A stretch of 64,000 bases of DNA from Allodiplogaster sudhausi (GCA_945643635.1 CALZFC010000135.1:226001-290000); one strand, 5' to 3'; positions 21,673 to 33,933 are shown, counted from the stretch's first letter. Notes: generated by a model from the letters alone, not told the origin. Made by a program: numbers and translations.

Positions 21673-23129
21673 TTAAACGGTCTCTTGGACGGGAGGCTCG
21701 TAGTCATCAGGCAGGTCGATCTTCTCTCCGTCTGCTCCGACTGTCGCTGCTCCCGAGTCTCCGTGCACCTCCATGAGTCGACCGAGTTCGAAGCGGGGTT
21801 TCTTCAGGATCTTCACCTTGCGGATGTAAACGTCTTGCAGGGGGTAGATGTAGGAGCACGCTTTCTCGATGTCCTTGCCAATCGAGTCCGGGATCAGCTT
21901 AGAGCACACTTCGCGGAGGTCCGATGACGCAACCTTTAACACATTCAAGGATTAACAGGAACTCATGTAGAAGGTCTACGACGAAAATATGTACTCACGT
22001 TCTTGAGCAATTTTTGCTTCTCGTCAATAAAAATTCAACTAAATCTTTCTCCCCCACGTGATTGTTACCGAAAAATACGTTCAGTCCAACATAAAAACTT
22101 ATTAGTGAAAAGACAAACCTCCTTCTGCATGTGCTCAACCATCTTGGCGCGGATCTGCCTGACTTTTGCAGATTGAGCATAGCTGGTTTTGCGGACTTGG
22201 TGCTGCCTTTTGCTGGTGAAGCCAATGCAAAACAGACGAAGGAGGTACCCATCGGTGGTTTTGACTGCGACATTAGCCTCGACCATAGTCTATAAATAAT
22301 TCCAATAAGCATTGAACACTTCGACGGGAAGCAGAGACACTTATATGGGACAAAGGAATTAAAAGACTCGTGTTCAGCTATATGGATCGCTCTGTTATCA
22401 AACAACTCCAACACCACGGGGATTTGGTTGGTAACGGTGATGGTCCTGTATTTCGCAATTAGCACAAGATTTCTTCCTGCCCTGCTAAGCAAAACCTCCG
22501 TACAAAAGCAGTATTTTAGAGTAACGTGAATTGTTTTCCTTTCGGGATTTCTGAAAAAAAGTTTGGAACACTATGTTCATTGATGGAACTTCAAAATCCC
22601 AAAACTAATGCCAGCTATTTTAAACCCTTTAGTTTCCTTTCACAGCACTAATTTTTTTCCACCCACTTACGTGCCACTTCTTAACAATGGAGCAGAGCTT
22701 GTCACGGGTGAAGCTCATGCCATGGAAATTGGTGAGGACATTTCTGCCCTGAACATCTTCGCAGATCAGGCGGAACTTGCGGTACTCCGATTCGGAAGCG
22801 TTGAGATCACCAAGGGAAACCTATCAAAAAGAATCAAGATATTTACTAACGTTGGAGGTGGGAGATACAGCTGCAGTCATAAATATTGGAAAGAATTGGT
22901 GATTGGGGAGCCGAAAATAAAAGCAAACGCTAACCTCGAACACACGGCCCTTGAGACCTTCCGAGGCGATCTTGGTTCCCTGAGTACGATTGACGAGCGT
23001 CTTGCCAACTTGGCGATGCGTGAACATGGAAGGAGCCTTGATGTCGTACCACTCCTTGCGTGTGAAAGGGTCCACAGCCTTCTTCTTGGCTCCCTTCTTG
23101 CCCATCTTCTTATTCTTACCAACGGCCAT
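21673..23129 (-). CDS. RPS3A: Ribosomal protein eS1 (RPS3A)
   Basis: Small-subunit cytosolic ribosomal protein near the mRNA exit and eIF3 contact. Minus-strand exons contain the basic N-terminus [17 protein letters not shown], then [29 protein letters not shown] (across an intron), the [18 protein letters not shown] region at about 22720, [15 protein letters not shown] and [13 protein letters not shown] (about 22270-22120). The last exon (21936-21673) has [33 protein letters not shown] and an acidic tail. Gene order and length fit the family. A splice acceptor (TTGATTCCAG) lies 24 nt upstream of the start codon. Expression should be high and constitutive. Confidence 0.97.
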
Positions 23130-23531
23130 GTTGACCCGACGTCCAAGTAGTCACTGGAATCAATACAATATTGTATTCCATTGTGAAAAGATTAGACAGG
23201 AAAGCGCGGATCCCTTTTAACATAGATAAAACGTAGAAAAGGGTTTAACCTTACAAAACGAAAACCATTGGTTTCTTAGTTACGCAGGAAAAACAAAAAC
23301 AAAAAGAAAGATAAATACATTAACAGCAAAAATGTACAATGCTCATCGCGCTGAAGCTATCCCAAAATGTTTGAACTCCGCCAATGCGTAAAGTGTGCAT
23401 TCCACGCAAGAGTAGCAGGAATTACCGTACTATAGCATTCAAACGTGCGCAGGATGGCAGCAGGCAACGAACGTTCTCTATCATTTGCAAGCCTAGGGGG
23501 AGGGTCGAGCATCACGTGGAATGTTTAAGTA

Positions 23532-23549
23532 ACTTATTTCTGCTTTCAG
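23532..23549 (+). promoter_or_regulatory. 3' splice site 7 nt before the 4E-T start
   Basis: TTATTTCTGCTTTCAG precedes TGTAAAT and then ATG. It is a candidate spliced-leader acceptor or the end of a 5'-UTR intron. Confidence 0.5.
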
Positions 23550-23556
23550 TGTAAAT

Positions 23557-26500
23557 ATGTCTATTTTATCGGAAGAAGAGACGCAGACAGCGCGGTCAGC
23601 CAGTTCCATGGACATGCTGAAGGCAGGGGACATCTTAACATACACGAAGGAGGAGATGATAGTTCTGCGGGAGTCGGTGTTGTCTCGCAAGCGGCCAGAC
23701 AATCTCTCCACACAGTTTGATAGGTAACATGCTCATTCCATCATTTGAATTGGTTTTAACCGTTGTTCCAATCTACCGTTTTTTTTTGGGCTGAGTCGAT
23801 AAGATCACCATTTTATTTGAGCGATGATGGTCTTTTCTCTCCCTTGAAATGGCTGGAATACCGTTGGGAGTGCGAAGGCGTGAAGAATAGACCAGTTGCG
23901 CGGAAGAATGAATTACTGAAGGAGGAAAATGAGTCGACTGTTCTGTCCCCACAGAGACGAGCATTTTCATCTGGTTGCCGCGCTCCCGAAGACAAGAATA
24001 ATGGTATACCCAATACATTGTTATATTTGATGACAATACACAGCATTAATTTTATATTTGAGAGGAAAACTAATGATTTGTGCCATTTTGAGAAGACGAA
24101 GGCGAACAGCAGAAGCGAAATTGGCGTAGCAGCGCCAACGGGGCTCAGAAGGCAGATTTCAAACCACCATACGTCAGCATGGCTTTGACACTTTTATTTT
24201 CCCTCTTAAGAACAAAAGTTGCTTTATACAAATAAGAATTTCAATATTCCATGTAATCGATTATTTCTCGCAACATTGTATGTTTTTAACGAATATTATT
24301 TATTGCAGAAGGCAGAACGCGAAAGACGTGGAAATGCATCTCAGTCATGGAGATCGAATGATGTTCGAAGCGATCCCAAGCTCAACAGTAAAGGGTAATC
24401 AGTTTAGGGATGCTCTCGCATTTATTTATGCTAGCTAGTCAGCAGTTTACAATTTCCTTCTGTTATTACTATAGTACCTTGTTGAGGTTCGGCTACAATG
24501 GTAGAAATGGGAACAGAAGAGATGATGAAAGGGGAGAGAAAACGGAGCGACTGCCGGAGTGGGCTGACGGTCCCACCACAATCAACGACATGATCGAGCT
24601 GAAGGGATTTGATGAGCCGAAAAGTTCGTTTTGGCGAATGGCTTTCTTTGTCGCACTGGCTTATTATTAATACAAGACATTTAAAAGGGCCGATATGGGC
24701 GTTCTCTATACAATCTATTCTTTGGTAGTTTCGTCACGAATAGTGGAACCCCGGCGTGCAATCAAAATGTCTTAATTGTATAAGGGGATCCCTAATGAGT
24801 CCATTAAGAGTTCTCCTAAATTTAGAAAGGGAGAAGAAGCAACGTAAGAATGGAGAAGGAGTCATATCACCTGAGGATGCTCCCCGTCCATCTTCGACTT
24901 CACAAAACCTGTCCGGTGCACCGTCCGATTCCTCTCAACCTGCCAAATCGCAATCAGTCACCATTCCGAGTAGCGATGAGGAATTCGCCAAGATTCTCGG
25001 TCTTCTCGATAACAATGATAATAGTTCGTCCGATGTCGCTTTCTCCAATGACTTCCTTAGTGATGTTAGTTTTCGCCATGTATCCGCTAAAAGTTTAATT
25101 TATAATTGGACACTGCCGTCCTATTAAAGTTATGTGCTAGTCACTGGCTTTTTTTGTGAGTCTTAAAAAAATATTTTGTTCCAGATTTTGAATAGCAGTG
25201 TGAAGGAAGAGCCTCAAGCAGTTACGGGTAGCAGGCTGAGCAGGTTCTTCAAATCACGGGCAGATGACGGTGAGCTGGCAATATTATTTATCCCCAATTC
25301 TGGAAGTTTGTAAAAACGTGGTCGATTCCAGTTCTTTGTGATCCAGAATAGAGTAATGTCAGTGTATCGCAAGGTTACCTGATTCTTTGAACAGCATATG
25401 TTTACGGAGCATTCCTTTGTTTCAGGAGATAATAATCCTGCTGGATCGCAGCACCGACTGGCAATGGTCGGACAGCCGGTGTCTGAGTATGAGGAAGGCA
25501 TGGCCTCTGATCTCACGGGTACAGCACCTCCCCCTCACCTTCCCTCCGCCTCCACTTCCTCCCCATTCCTCGATTATCGCAACGACAAATCTCTTCTCTC
25601 TAAAATCTTCCAACAAACCTCGACTTCAAGTATTCCTGTCAACTCTTCTTCTCTCAATGGAGGCGCTGCTGGCGATGCCGTGCCAGCAGTGAAGAATCCA
25701 GTGACTCTCGAAGATCTTGAGAGGAATCTCATCCCTCAGCAGCACGCGGATTTTCTCAAAACACATCAGCAAGCGGTAAAGCTTAATTATCATAATCTAT
25801 TTTGAATTCGGTGGTTAACAGAACAACTCGGAGAACGCTATTATTGGGATTGTGATGGAGAATTAGTGCGGTGGTTCCTTTGGAAATGAAAGCAATGTTA
25901 AGGTGCTGAAAGGCAATCCACTGCAAGATCCGCAAGAGCAGGCAGCTCTGCTGTCAAAGCTGAACCGCGTGGCTAGGGAGCAGCGAGAGGAAGGAGGGAC
26001 TGGAATGTCTGCTTCTTCCTCCTCTCCCCCCGCTCCCCCTCCCATGCATCCACTCCTGATGCAGCAACAAGCTGCAGTGGCCGCGGCCGCCCATCTCAAC
26101 CCCGCCCAGATGGCTCACGTCGTTGCCCAGGCGCAGTACAACGCAGCCATGGCACAGGCAGCCGCGGCTTTCAACGGACCCGTCCCTCTCAACATACGTC
26201 AGCTCTCTCTTTCCTTCTTTTCTGATTTACATCCTGGAAATGTTGCAGAGGAGCAGATACGACAGGCGGCGGTGAAGAACATGATCCAAGCGCAGGCGAT
26301 GCTGCAGGCAAAGATGGCGGCAGCAGCAGCGGCGACGGGGGGCGGAGTCGGCCTCGCCCCCAATCTCATCCCCTCCGTCTTGGCTGCTCAGATGAAGCAG
26401 CGGCCAGTCAACAGTGCCGCCGCTTTCATCCCCGCATCTGTGCAGAAGCACATGGCCAAGACGGCAGCGGCACCCGGCTCTTCTTCTGAGAAGGCAGAGA

Positions 26501-27297
26501 AGAGCACTTCTGCAGGTACTTCTTCTGGTCCCTGTTTTATGTGATTATCGGATGAGCTTAGAGGAGGTTTTAATTATCTCAGTATTCAAGTCTTTTCACT
26601 CCGGCTGCATATAAGAGTGGAGACAGATGAAGAGTGAAAGGTGTGGTTGTAGCTGAGCTGGAGAAGGTGGAGATGATGACTCGCGCGGCTCGGCAGCAGC
26701 AGTATGCAGCCATGATGAGTGCGATGCAGGCTGGGTTGCCGATGTCGAACTGGCGACCGCCCACGCAGACCCTCGAGGGAGAAGCTGCTCGTCCCTCTTC
26801 CGTTCTGCAGCAGCAACAGATGGCTGCTCTGGCTCTGGCTCATCAGCAGGCCACGCTGCGCAAGCAGCAGATGGCGAAGCTGCTTCTGCTGCAAGGACAG
26901 CAGCATGTAAGAATCTTTTTCTCTTCTTCTGTCATTTTGTCAGTTTCACCGTATTTTGACTAAATCGTATACTGGCATGTGAAGATGAAATGATTTGCAG
27001 GGAGGCGAGTCGGTTGGGGTGCCTTCTCGCATGGCAGCTGCGCCTGCAGTTGCGACTTCGCAGCCTTCGACTGTCTCGGACGAACTGCCTGCTCGTCAGA
27101 CGATGCAGAATCCACTGGAGAAGCTGCTGGCTGCCGCGGGTGCGCGTCAGCTCCATCCCATGAGGGAGAGAGAGAACATGCAGCAACCCCCCTCCGACCA
27201 CTCGCACTCCTTCCACAACCACCCTCTCCCTCTTCCCCCAACTGCTCGTCCCATCCCTCTCGAGGAGCTAGAACGTCGATTAACGGAATCCAAGTGA
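23557..27297 (+). CDS. EIF4ENIF1: eIF4E transporter 4E-T (EIF4ENIF1 homologue)
   Basis: Translational repressor and P-body scaffold that binds eIF4E and the DDX6/Me31B helicase. Exon 1 carries the eIF4E-binding segment YTKEEMIVL followed by RKRPDNLSTQFDR. The next exon has LSPQRRAFSSGC, a hallmark block. The segment LPEWADGPTTINDMIELKGFDE (about 24555-24625) matches the Cup-homology/DDX6-binding region with its IEL and GFDE elements. Further on come a Ser-rich linker, SRLSRFF (the conserved 'SRFSRWF'-like motif), and a long Ala/Gln/Met-rich low-complexity half (25900-26900). Near the end NPLEKLLAAAG recalls the conserved C-terminal helix. The stop is at 27297. The start lies 7 nt after the acceptor CTGCTTTCAG. 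In the eIF4E motif the usual Leu of Y-x4-L is Met. Confidence 0.9.
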
Positions 27298-28177
27298 TTT
27301 CTCCTCGCGTTACTTGATTCGTTGCCTTGGAGTCACAGCCCTCTTTTCTCTGCACCATTTCCTTCCTTCAAGTACAACTTTTCATTATTCGTATCTCACC
27401 CACATCGTTCTCACCACGTTTACTTTTTCTTATTTTTAGCGGTTAATTGTGCTTCTTGAAGTGTTTTCTTCTTGCTGGTTGGTCTCTTGAGCTGATTCAC
27501 TTATCTTTGGCTGCACCTTTATTTGAACGTTCTGCTGTGTATGCACTTGCACCTTGACCCTTCATAAGTGACCCGATATGGTGGAGATGGCTACCAGAAT
27601 AAGCGACTTCATTACATTTTTCTGAAATCATGTGCCCGATTGCTCTCGTCAGAGCTGGTTTCTGAGTCGTTTGCAGAGCAAGGCAGCAGTTGTATACTTC
27701 GTAATGTCGAGGACGTAGATTGGCCTCTCTTTACCCCGTTTTCATTATGATTTTAGAACCATAATGACTAATTTCTCACTAATGGTGTTCAGTGTGGACC
27801 TTTACACTGTAACAGAACTGATAAAGTCAAGGACAATTAGTTGCACAAGTTCTCTTCCCTTTTATTCAGGTTCATCAGTTTATTTGCTGTCGAATATGAA
27901 ATACCTAATTAGTCAGGATGCTAAGCCGAAGTCGTGATATATATTTATGTCTGACGGAGAACAGTGGGGTTTTCTTATTGCTATCCCAGTTGAGAGGGGC
28001 ATAAAGTTAGCTTTCATTTAGGCTACGTGGAAACCAAGAAAATTAGTTTAAAAAAAACCTTTGAAAAAATTATGCCCCAAACTAGGATAGCACCTGTTTC
28101 TTAATGGAATGTTGCTAGCACAGGGTAGTCTTGTACTGCAGCCGAGAACTATTGTGAAGTGAGTAGGCGGTGTAAGA
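27298..28177. other. 3' flank between convergent 4E-T and MAP genes
   Basis: AT-rich sequence with no recognisable gene. It should contain the 4E-T 3' UTR and the end of the MAP transcript. A 60-codon open frame at 27568-27750 has no supporting feature. Confidence 0.5.
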
Positions 28178-28812
28178 TTGCTAGCGGAGGAGGATGTGGG
28201 TTGACTGCCCCGGGCATGGCACTGGGTGAGCTTAGCGGGGGAGGATGTGGTCTGCTGAGAGTGGGTTGACTGCCCCGGGCATGGCACTGGGTGAGCTTAG
28301 CGGGGGAGGATGTGGTCTGCTGAGAGTGGGTTGACTGCCCCGGGCATGGCACTGGGTGAGCTTAGCGGGGGAGGATGTGGTCTGCTGAGAGTGGGTTGAC
28401 TGCCCCGGGCATGGCACTGGGTGAGCTTAGCGGGGGAGGATGTGGTCTGCTGAGAGTGGGTTGACTGCCCCGGGCATGGCACTGGGTGAGCTTAGCGGGG
28501 GAGGATGTGGTCTGCTGAGAGTGGGTTGACTGCCCCGGGCATGGCACTGGGTGAGCTTAGCGGGGGAGGATGTGGTCTGCTGAGAGTGGGTTGACTGCCC
28601 CGGGCATGGCACTGGGTGAGCTTAGCGGGGGAGGATGTGGTCTGCTGAGAGTGGGTTGACTGCCCCGGGCATGGCACTGGGTGAGCTTAGCGGGGGAGGA
28701 TGTGGTCTGCTGAGAGTGGGTTGACTGCCTCGGGCATGGCACTGGGTGAGCTTAGCGGGGGAGGATGTGGTCTGCTGAGAGTGGGTTGACTGCCCCGGGC
28801 ATGGCACTGGAT
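28178..28812. repeat. 65-bp minisatellite, nine full copies plus partial units
   Basis: The unit starts GTGGGTTGACTGCCCCGGGC. Copies begin at 28196, 28261, 28326, 28391, 28456, 28521, 28586, 28651 and 28716, with a partial copy from 28781 and a fragment before 28196. Copies are virtually identical; I saw only one substitution, a C-to-T near 28730. That indicates recent expansion or homogenisation. On the minus strand the rightmost units form the C-terminal codons and 3' region of the MAP gene. There are no unique spacers, so it is not a CRISPR array. Confidence 0.97.
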
Positions 28813-29739
28813 GAGCGCCGACTGGTGCCTGAGCTGCTTCCTGTCGCTCTCCCCATGCTTCCGTCGTTGCCTCCGGCGTTCACCTTGCTCTTTGCCGTCT
28901 GCTTGAAGTTCAGCTTATGCTCTTCAATCTGAAATGACTTCATTAACAGCCATTTCTAAGACAGCTTTCAGAATAGCGCGAAAACGCTTGGTATAATGCG
29001 AATTGAAAGGTAATGTCCTTTCAGAATGTGGATGAATCTAGAGAGATAAGAGAGCGACGTCGCGTGGCTATTGGGCAACAAACGTGGGCTTGCGGTCTAT
29101 GCCGGATGGACCTTGACGTTGCCTCCTCCTCCTTGGTGATGGGCGTTGTCGAATGAGCCGACTTTGCTCTTCGCATCCGAGACGTCCACTCTTTCAGAGA
29201 AGATCTCAACAACAACAACAACGAGTACATACCAACGACACTGCACACACTTCTTCCGTTGTGTACGCTAATCATTCCTTCTAATGAAGGTGTCAAAGTT
29301 GGCATTTCTGGTCTGAGCTTCAACGCTGTCAGATGTTATCCTTCTGCTTTCCTCCTCTTGCTTTATCTTATTAGAGGTCTTATTTTGCTTGCTGCATTCC
29401 ACTCAACCTTTTCTGGCATGATCTAAATGTAGGCAATCTGAACAGTGTTCCAAGCAACGAATACACCACAAACATCTATGCCTGTGCTGTGTGTTGTCGC
29501 ATTTTACATGAGGAGGGGCATAAGATATGTGATAGAGTGATACCTTCTTCTCCGGCTTTGCTGGCGTGTGTTTTGACTTCGCGTCGACCTTTGGCTTGGC
29601 GTTTTCCTTGAATGATATCTTGGCTTGCTCGATTTTGACCTTGCCGCCCCCTGCAGCGAAAGATGCTGAGAGATACTGTTGGAAGAAAATCTCTGTTTGA
29701 AAAAAATTTATACTTCTCTCCTCCTAAGGGCATTGGTTG

Positions 29740-29790
<51 letters not shown>

Positions 29791-31173
29791 TCTCTTTCTA
29801 TTTTCTTTCTCTCTTCTCTTTTCTTTCTCTTCTCTTTCTCTCCTCTCTTTCTCTCTTCTCTCCTCTCTCTCTCTCACTCTCTTTCTCCTGTCTCTCACTC
29901 TCTCCCTCTCACTATCTCTCTTTTTCTCCTATACTGCTCTTCAGCGTTCTCAAATTGACCTGGAATGTGTTTGGCATTGTCGAAAGAGCCGATTTTGCTT
30001 GTAACATTGTATGTCTTCTTCTCTGAGAAGATCTTAACGGCTCCGCCTCCTGGCTTGTGGCTTGTTGCGGTTGAAATCTTGCTGGAAGAAAGTGAAATAT
30101 TTTTGTAAACCTGGGTATTAATAACGCATTTATCGTAAGCGATGTGACCTTGGCACAGCGGCGTATTTAGGATTCGGCTTAGGTGTCACTGGAGTAGATG
30201 TTTCTATAATGCAACAAATATAGCTTTTTATTGCCTTGTTTTTGAGAATCTCTCTAAACATGCCTGTGCGTGCTTTGGACTGCGCACGTGAAGGTGGTTT
30301 GGAAGTTGGTCGTTTAGTGCCGGTTAGAGGTCTGCCCGCGGTGGCCGTAGCTGGTCGCGCTGTCGGTCTTGCCGGAGTTGTCGGGGGCTTAGGCGTCCTG
30401 GCGTTATTTGCGGCGCTAGTGCTCCTGCTGAAGATATACAAACAAAGGGATGTATATGGCCGGCTGATTCTCTCGGTTCTGGCTGACTGATATCACATTT
30501 CATCGCGCCTCAGTATCAGGAGTGCACGAGAGTGAGACACTGACGTTGAAATTGTGCCGGATGACCGAGTGACTGCTGACTTCGCCATTTCCTTCTTTTC
30601 TATGTTAGCTGACTTGGCAGGCGAAGCAACTGGTTGTGGCTCTTCTCCACTCAAATTACAGTGATGAGCTAATATAAAACAACATAAAGGTTAATTGTAA
30701 TAATGTTAAAAAGGTAATAACTTCGATTTTGTTTGGGATGTTGGGTTGTCTTGAGAAAGCGATGCTCGGGTTACTTCGTCGTTGGATTGACTCTGTGGAG
30801 AAAGTTCTGGCGCTTGTTCGCCGATCTCTGAGGGCGTCTCTTCATTGCTTTGAGGTGCAGCAGTGAGGGGGGAAAGTTGTTCTTCATTTACTTCGTGGTG
30901 GACCTCCTTACTGCTCGGATCGTGATCAATTTGCGGAGATGCCGAGGCATTAGCCGGGTCTGGCATTGCGTCAGGAAGAGTTACAGTGGGTGACTCTGGC
31001 GTCTCCAGTATTCCCTTAGGGGGTCGACTGCTTGTGACTTCTGTGGTATCTTCATTTGATTCGAGTGGCGTCTTTGATGAAATGAGCCTTACAGAAGGAG
31101 GATCCTCATTCTGGACGGAATCGTTGAGGATGCCAGATTCGTTTATGTGTTCGGCAGGAGAGTGCTCGTCCAT
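28752..31173 (-). CDS. Tau/MAP2/MAP4-family microtubule-associated protein
   Basis: Binds and stabilises microtubules through tubulin-binding repeats. The N-terminus (31173 to about 30715) is an acidic Ser/Pro/Glu-rich projection domain. Exons at about 30640-30550 and 30430-30185 are basic and Pro-rich (PKPPTTPARPTARP), like the region before tau repeats. Then come the repeats: a degenerate one ending HKPGGG, then VKIFSEKKTYNVTSKIGSFD followed by NAKHIPGGG (joined across an intron), a tail-like segment KIEQAKISFKENAKPKV, a further repeat IFSERVDVSDAKSKVGSFDN followed by GGGGN, and a second tail IEEHKLNFKQTAKSKV. KxGSxDNxxHxPGGG and the 'KIExHKLxFxxxAKxK' tail are diagnostic. The ATG directly follows an acceptor (TTGCGCAG). 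The last 17 residues (AMPGAVNPLSADHILPR) come from the 65-bp minisatellite. Confidence 0.9.
29737..29925. repeat. CT-rich simple repeat in a MAP intron
   Basis: CT, CTCTTT and TCTCCT runs between the two tubulin-binding modules. The plus-strand ORFs here are artefacts. Confidence 0.88.
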
Positions 31174-31190
31174 CTGCGCAAGTGGTTCGG
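31174..31190 (-). promoter_or_regulatory. 3' splice site immediately before the MAP start
   Basis: On the minus strand, CCGAACCACTTGCGCAG abuts the ATG with no intervening base, so the transcript must be spliced here, in cis or in trans, if the site is used. Confidence 0.45.
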
Positions 31191-31994
31191 TTAAATTAAG
31201 GTTAAGAAATCAATAGGAAACGGGCGAACAGGGTTGCTATGATAGGCTAGTTAAGGGGTACGGACGACTGGTATGACCATTTATTCCCTGTTTTAAGGTG
31301 TATGCGAATGAAGGGTGCTCAAAAGGTAAAACATAAGAAAACAAATATATAAAAATGTGTCGAGAGTTCCTTAGACGGAGAGGCTGGATGATTGCAACTT
31401 TTTGCATGCATTTGTACTACCATATTCTACACCGTCCAAAGATAAAGAAAAAAAAGAACAAGCTCTTAGATAGAAAAGATGTAGATAGAGAGAGATAGGA
31501 AACGGAAAGAGAATTAGCGGGGGAAAAAAAGTGTGAGAAGCGGTGGAGCGGCAAGAAGAGGGAACAGTGGCCTAAGCCCTCTGGCCATGCATTCTGCCTA
31601 CTCGATTTATGCTCGCCGCGCGTGACAAGAAAATATCGACGGGAATGCATGCGAAAAGGGGAAAAATTGAAGGAGACCCAGAGAGCCAGGAACTTGCGAG
31701 TACCTCTGCACATTCTTAGCTTCGAACAAAGCGCGCTGCTGTGGGAAGAGGAGCAGTCGTCCCATTTCGAGAGCGGTTTCTAGCCGCTCCTCCAATTAAT
31801 GCTGTTGCAGCACACTCAGTGGGAAAAATCGTGTATTGTGCTGTTGAATAGACATCTGGGTACACAGGACGCCTGCTACCCGTAGTAGAAATTCGGAATA
31901 CTTTACGTTCATACCCCATTCCGGACTTGTCTCCAATTTTCTCTCCCTATGCTCTCTCTCTCTTTCCCTCTCTGGCTCTCTTGTTTGTCTGTTT

Positions 31995-32040
<46 letters not shown>

Positions 32041-33891
32041 CTCCATGTCTATCTTCCGACTCAGATTTGAAGCATCGACTAGCGGCGGTGCAGAGTGCCT
32101 GTGGTTGATGGGTGGAAGAGTGCGGGAAAAGGCTAAGCATAAGGCATTAGCGGAAAGCGGCGACCCCACTGTTGGCTACTTCGCGCCGACCGCTTTCCCC
32201 CTTCAAACTCGCCCCTTCACTTTTCTTGCCTCTTCGCTCTCATTCAAGCACTCATTCGCGAACACCACTCAACTACTTTCAATTCCACATTCTCCTGCGA
32301 ACCTCATTGGCCATATAGGTTGTATATTCCTCGAATTCTAGCGAATTTGCCCCCACCAGGATCCAGGCAGTGGACATTCTCTGCTAGTATTGCAAGCAGT
32401 TAAAGTTCGAGGACCGGCTACCACTCCAAATGTAATAATGTTTAGAATGATAAGTCTGTCTTTCAGTAGGGGTGAGCGACGGAATACTTCTAAACTGGCC
32501 ATGGACCAATAGGGACAGATGCAGCGCAAATAGGCTGAAGAAAAGCGGGAGGTCTCTCCATAGAATGCATGAGAATTGCCAGGATGACAAGGGGGAAATG
32601 TCTTCCCAAGATACTGCCTCCCCTCATCACATACATTCTTGCGACTGACTGTTGAGAACGATATTCGAGGAAACTACATACAAAGACATCCTCATACATT
32701 TAGAATGCAGAGATGAATGCACGGTTTGGATTCAAACAAGCAAGAACCGTTCGTGCTTGGCTGGATAGAATTGGCGGACACACGCGCGTGGTGTTTTCTT
32801 CCGCTGGGAAGAGTTAATAGAAGTGGTATTAAAATAGATCGGGAGGTTCGGCGGCAGAAACAACACAGATTGGGTACAAGATGGAAACGAGTTGAAAATT
32901 GTGCTGCTGCGCTATTCGTAGTTAACTCTCTCCTCTCTGTCCTCTCTTACTCTTTCTTCTTAATGAGGTGAACATAACAGAAAAAACAACAGAGAAGAGG
33001 ACGACGTATGCCATTGTTGACCATGAGATAGTGAACTGGGATGGCCCAGTCGATGGTGGGCGTGTCTCTCACAGTCATCCCGCTTCTTGAGTATTCCGTA
33101 GTAGTCTGTATAAAGTGTTTGCCAGCGCGGTTGTGAGTATAAAGTGCATGCCTGCCACGCCTTCTCTCTTCTTCACTTCATAGCTGTCTTCTCTCTGTGC
33201 TCCCGCGAGTACCTTTTCCTGTCCTATGCAATATTCTGCAACAGAAATGACTGTTATTTTCGGGTGTGCTCAAAGATGGTTTCAAAAAAGACTGCAGTTA
33301 GTAAAGCTGACAGTGACACAGTGAACAGCAGGTGAAAGTCGATTTTCGGGATGAAGAGGGGGGGGGGCGGTTGAGACGCAAAAACGAGACACAAGCGCAA
33401 CTGCTACACCGGCCGATCTTGCATTTTCTCGCTCTTCGTCTGACTACCCATAACACATGCCCTCTTGTACTTAAACATTTTTGATTTTAGAGGCTGCTAC
33501 AGTTCGAATTGACTGTTTTTTCCTGTCCTAAAACATATGTTTAATAAGTTCACTAATTAACACTGTATCTAGGATTAGTAGCTAATTTTCCCATCAAGAT
33601 GGGAATTTTTTTTAAATTACGCTACCTGTTCTTCTATCCCATTTTCAACTAACGCACCCTGTTCTGTTAGATCATCCTGCCTTTTATCCTTAAGAATATT
33701 GTGGTAGCAATGGCTAGGTTGGGGCGCTAGGACCAAATTTATTTTAGGGGGACCTAATTTTTTTTTGCCATTCGAACCCAAGTCGTGAACATGGGAGGGG
33801 GGTTTAGGCAATGGGAAATTTAGGTTAATGTAGATGTATATCACTCCATAACTGAGTGCATGGAGAGCAGTGGTAATTTCGTGCTTTGCAG
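31191..33891. other. Intergenic region between divergent MAP and TMEM245
   Basis: It should contain both promoters. It holds a CT run at about 31998-32033 and a G run at about 33359-33367. A 130-codon plus-strand ORF (31949-32341), partly encoded by CT repeat, has no recognisable motif. A 5' exon-like ORF at 33276-33332 (MVSKKTAVSKADSD...) ends at a donor-like AG|GTGAAA, but its phase does not join the exon at 33892, so I do not add it to TMEM245. Confidence 0.45.
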
Positions 33892-33933
33892 GTGATTGGC
33901 GAGCAGAGCAGTTGTGAGTATTCCGCTGGAGGG

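Noticed and set aside
28196..28812. Possible CRISPR-like array
   Set aside because: The 65-bp units are contiguous and nearly identical with no unique spacers, and the context is a eukaryotic gene 3' end.
31949..32341. 130-codon plus-strand ORF
   Set aside because: The first third is CT repeat, and the remainder has no motif or splice structure.
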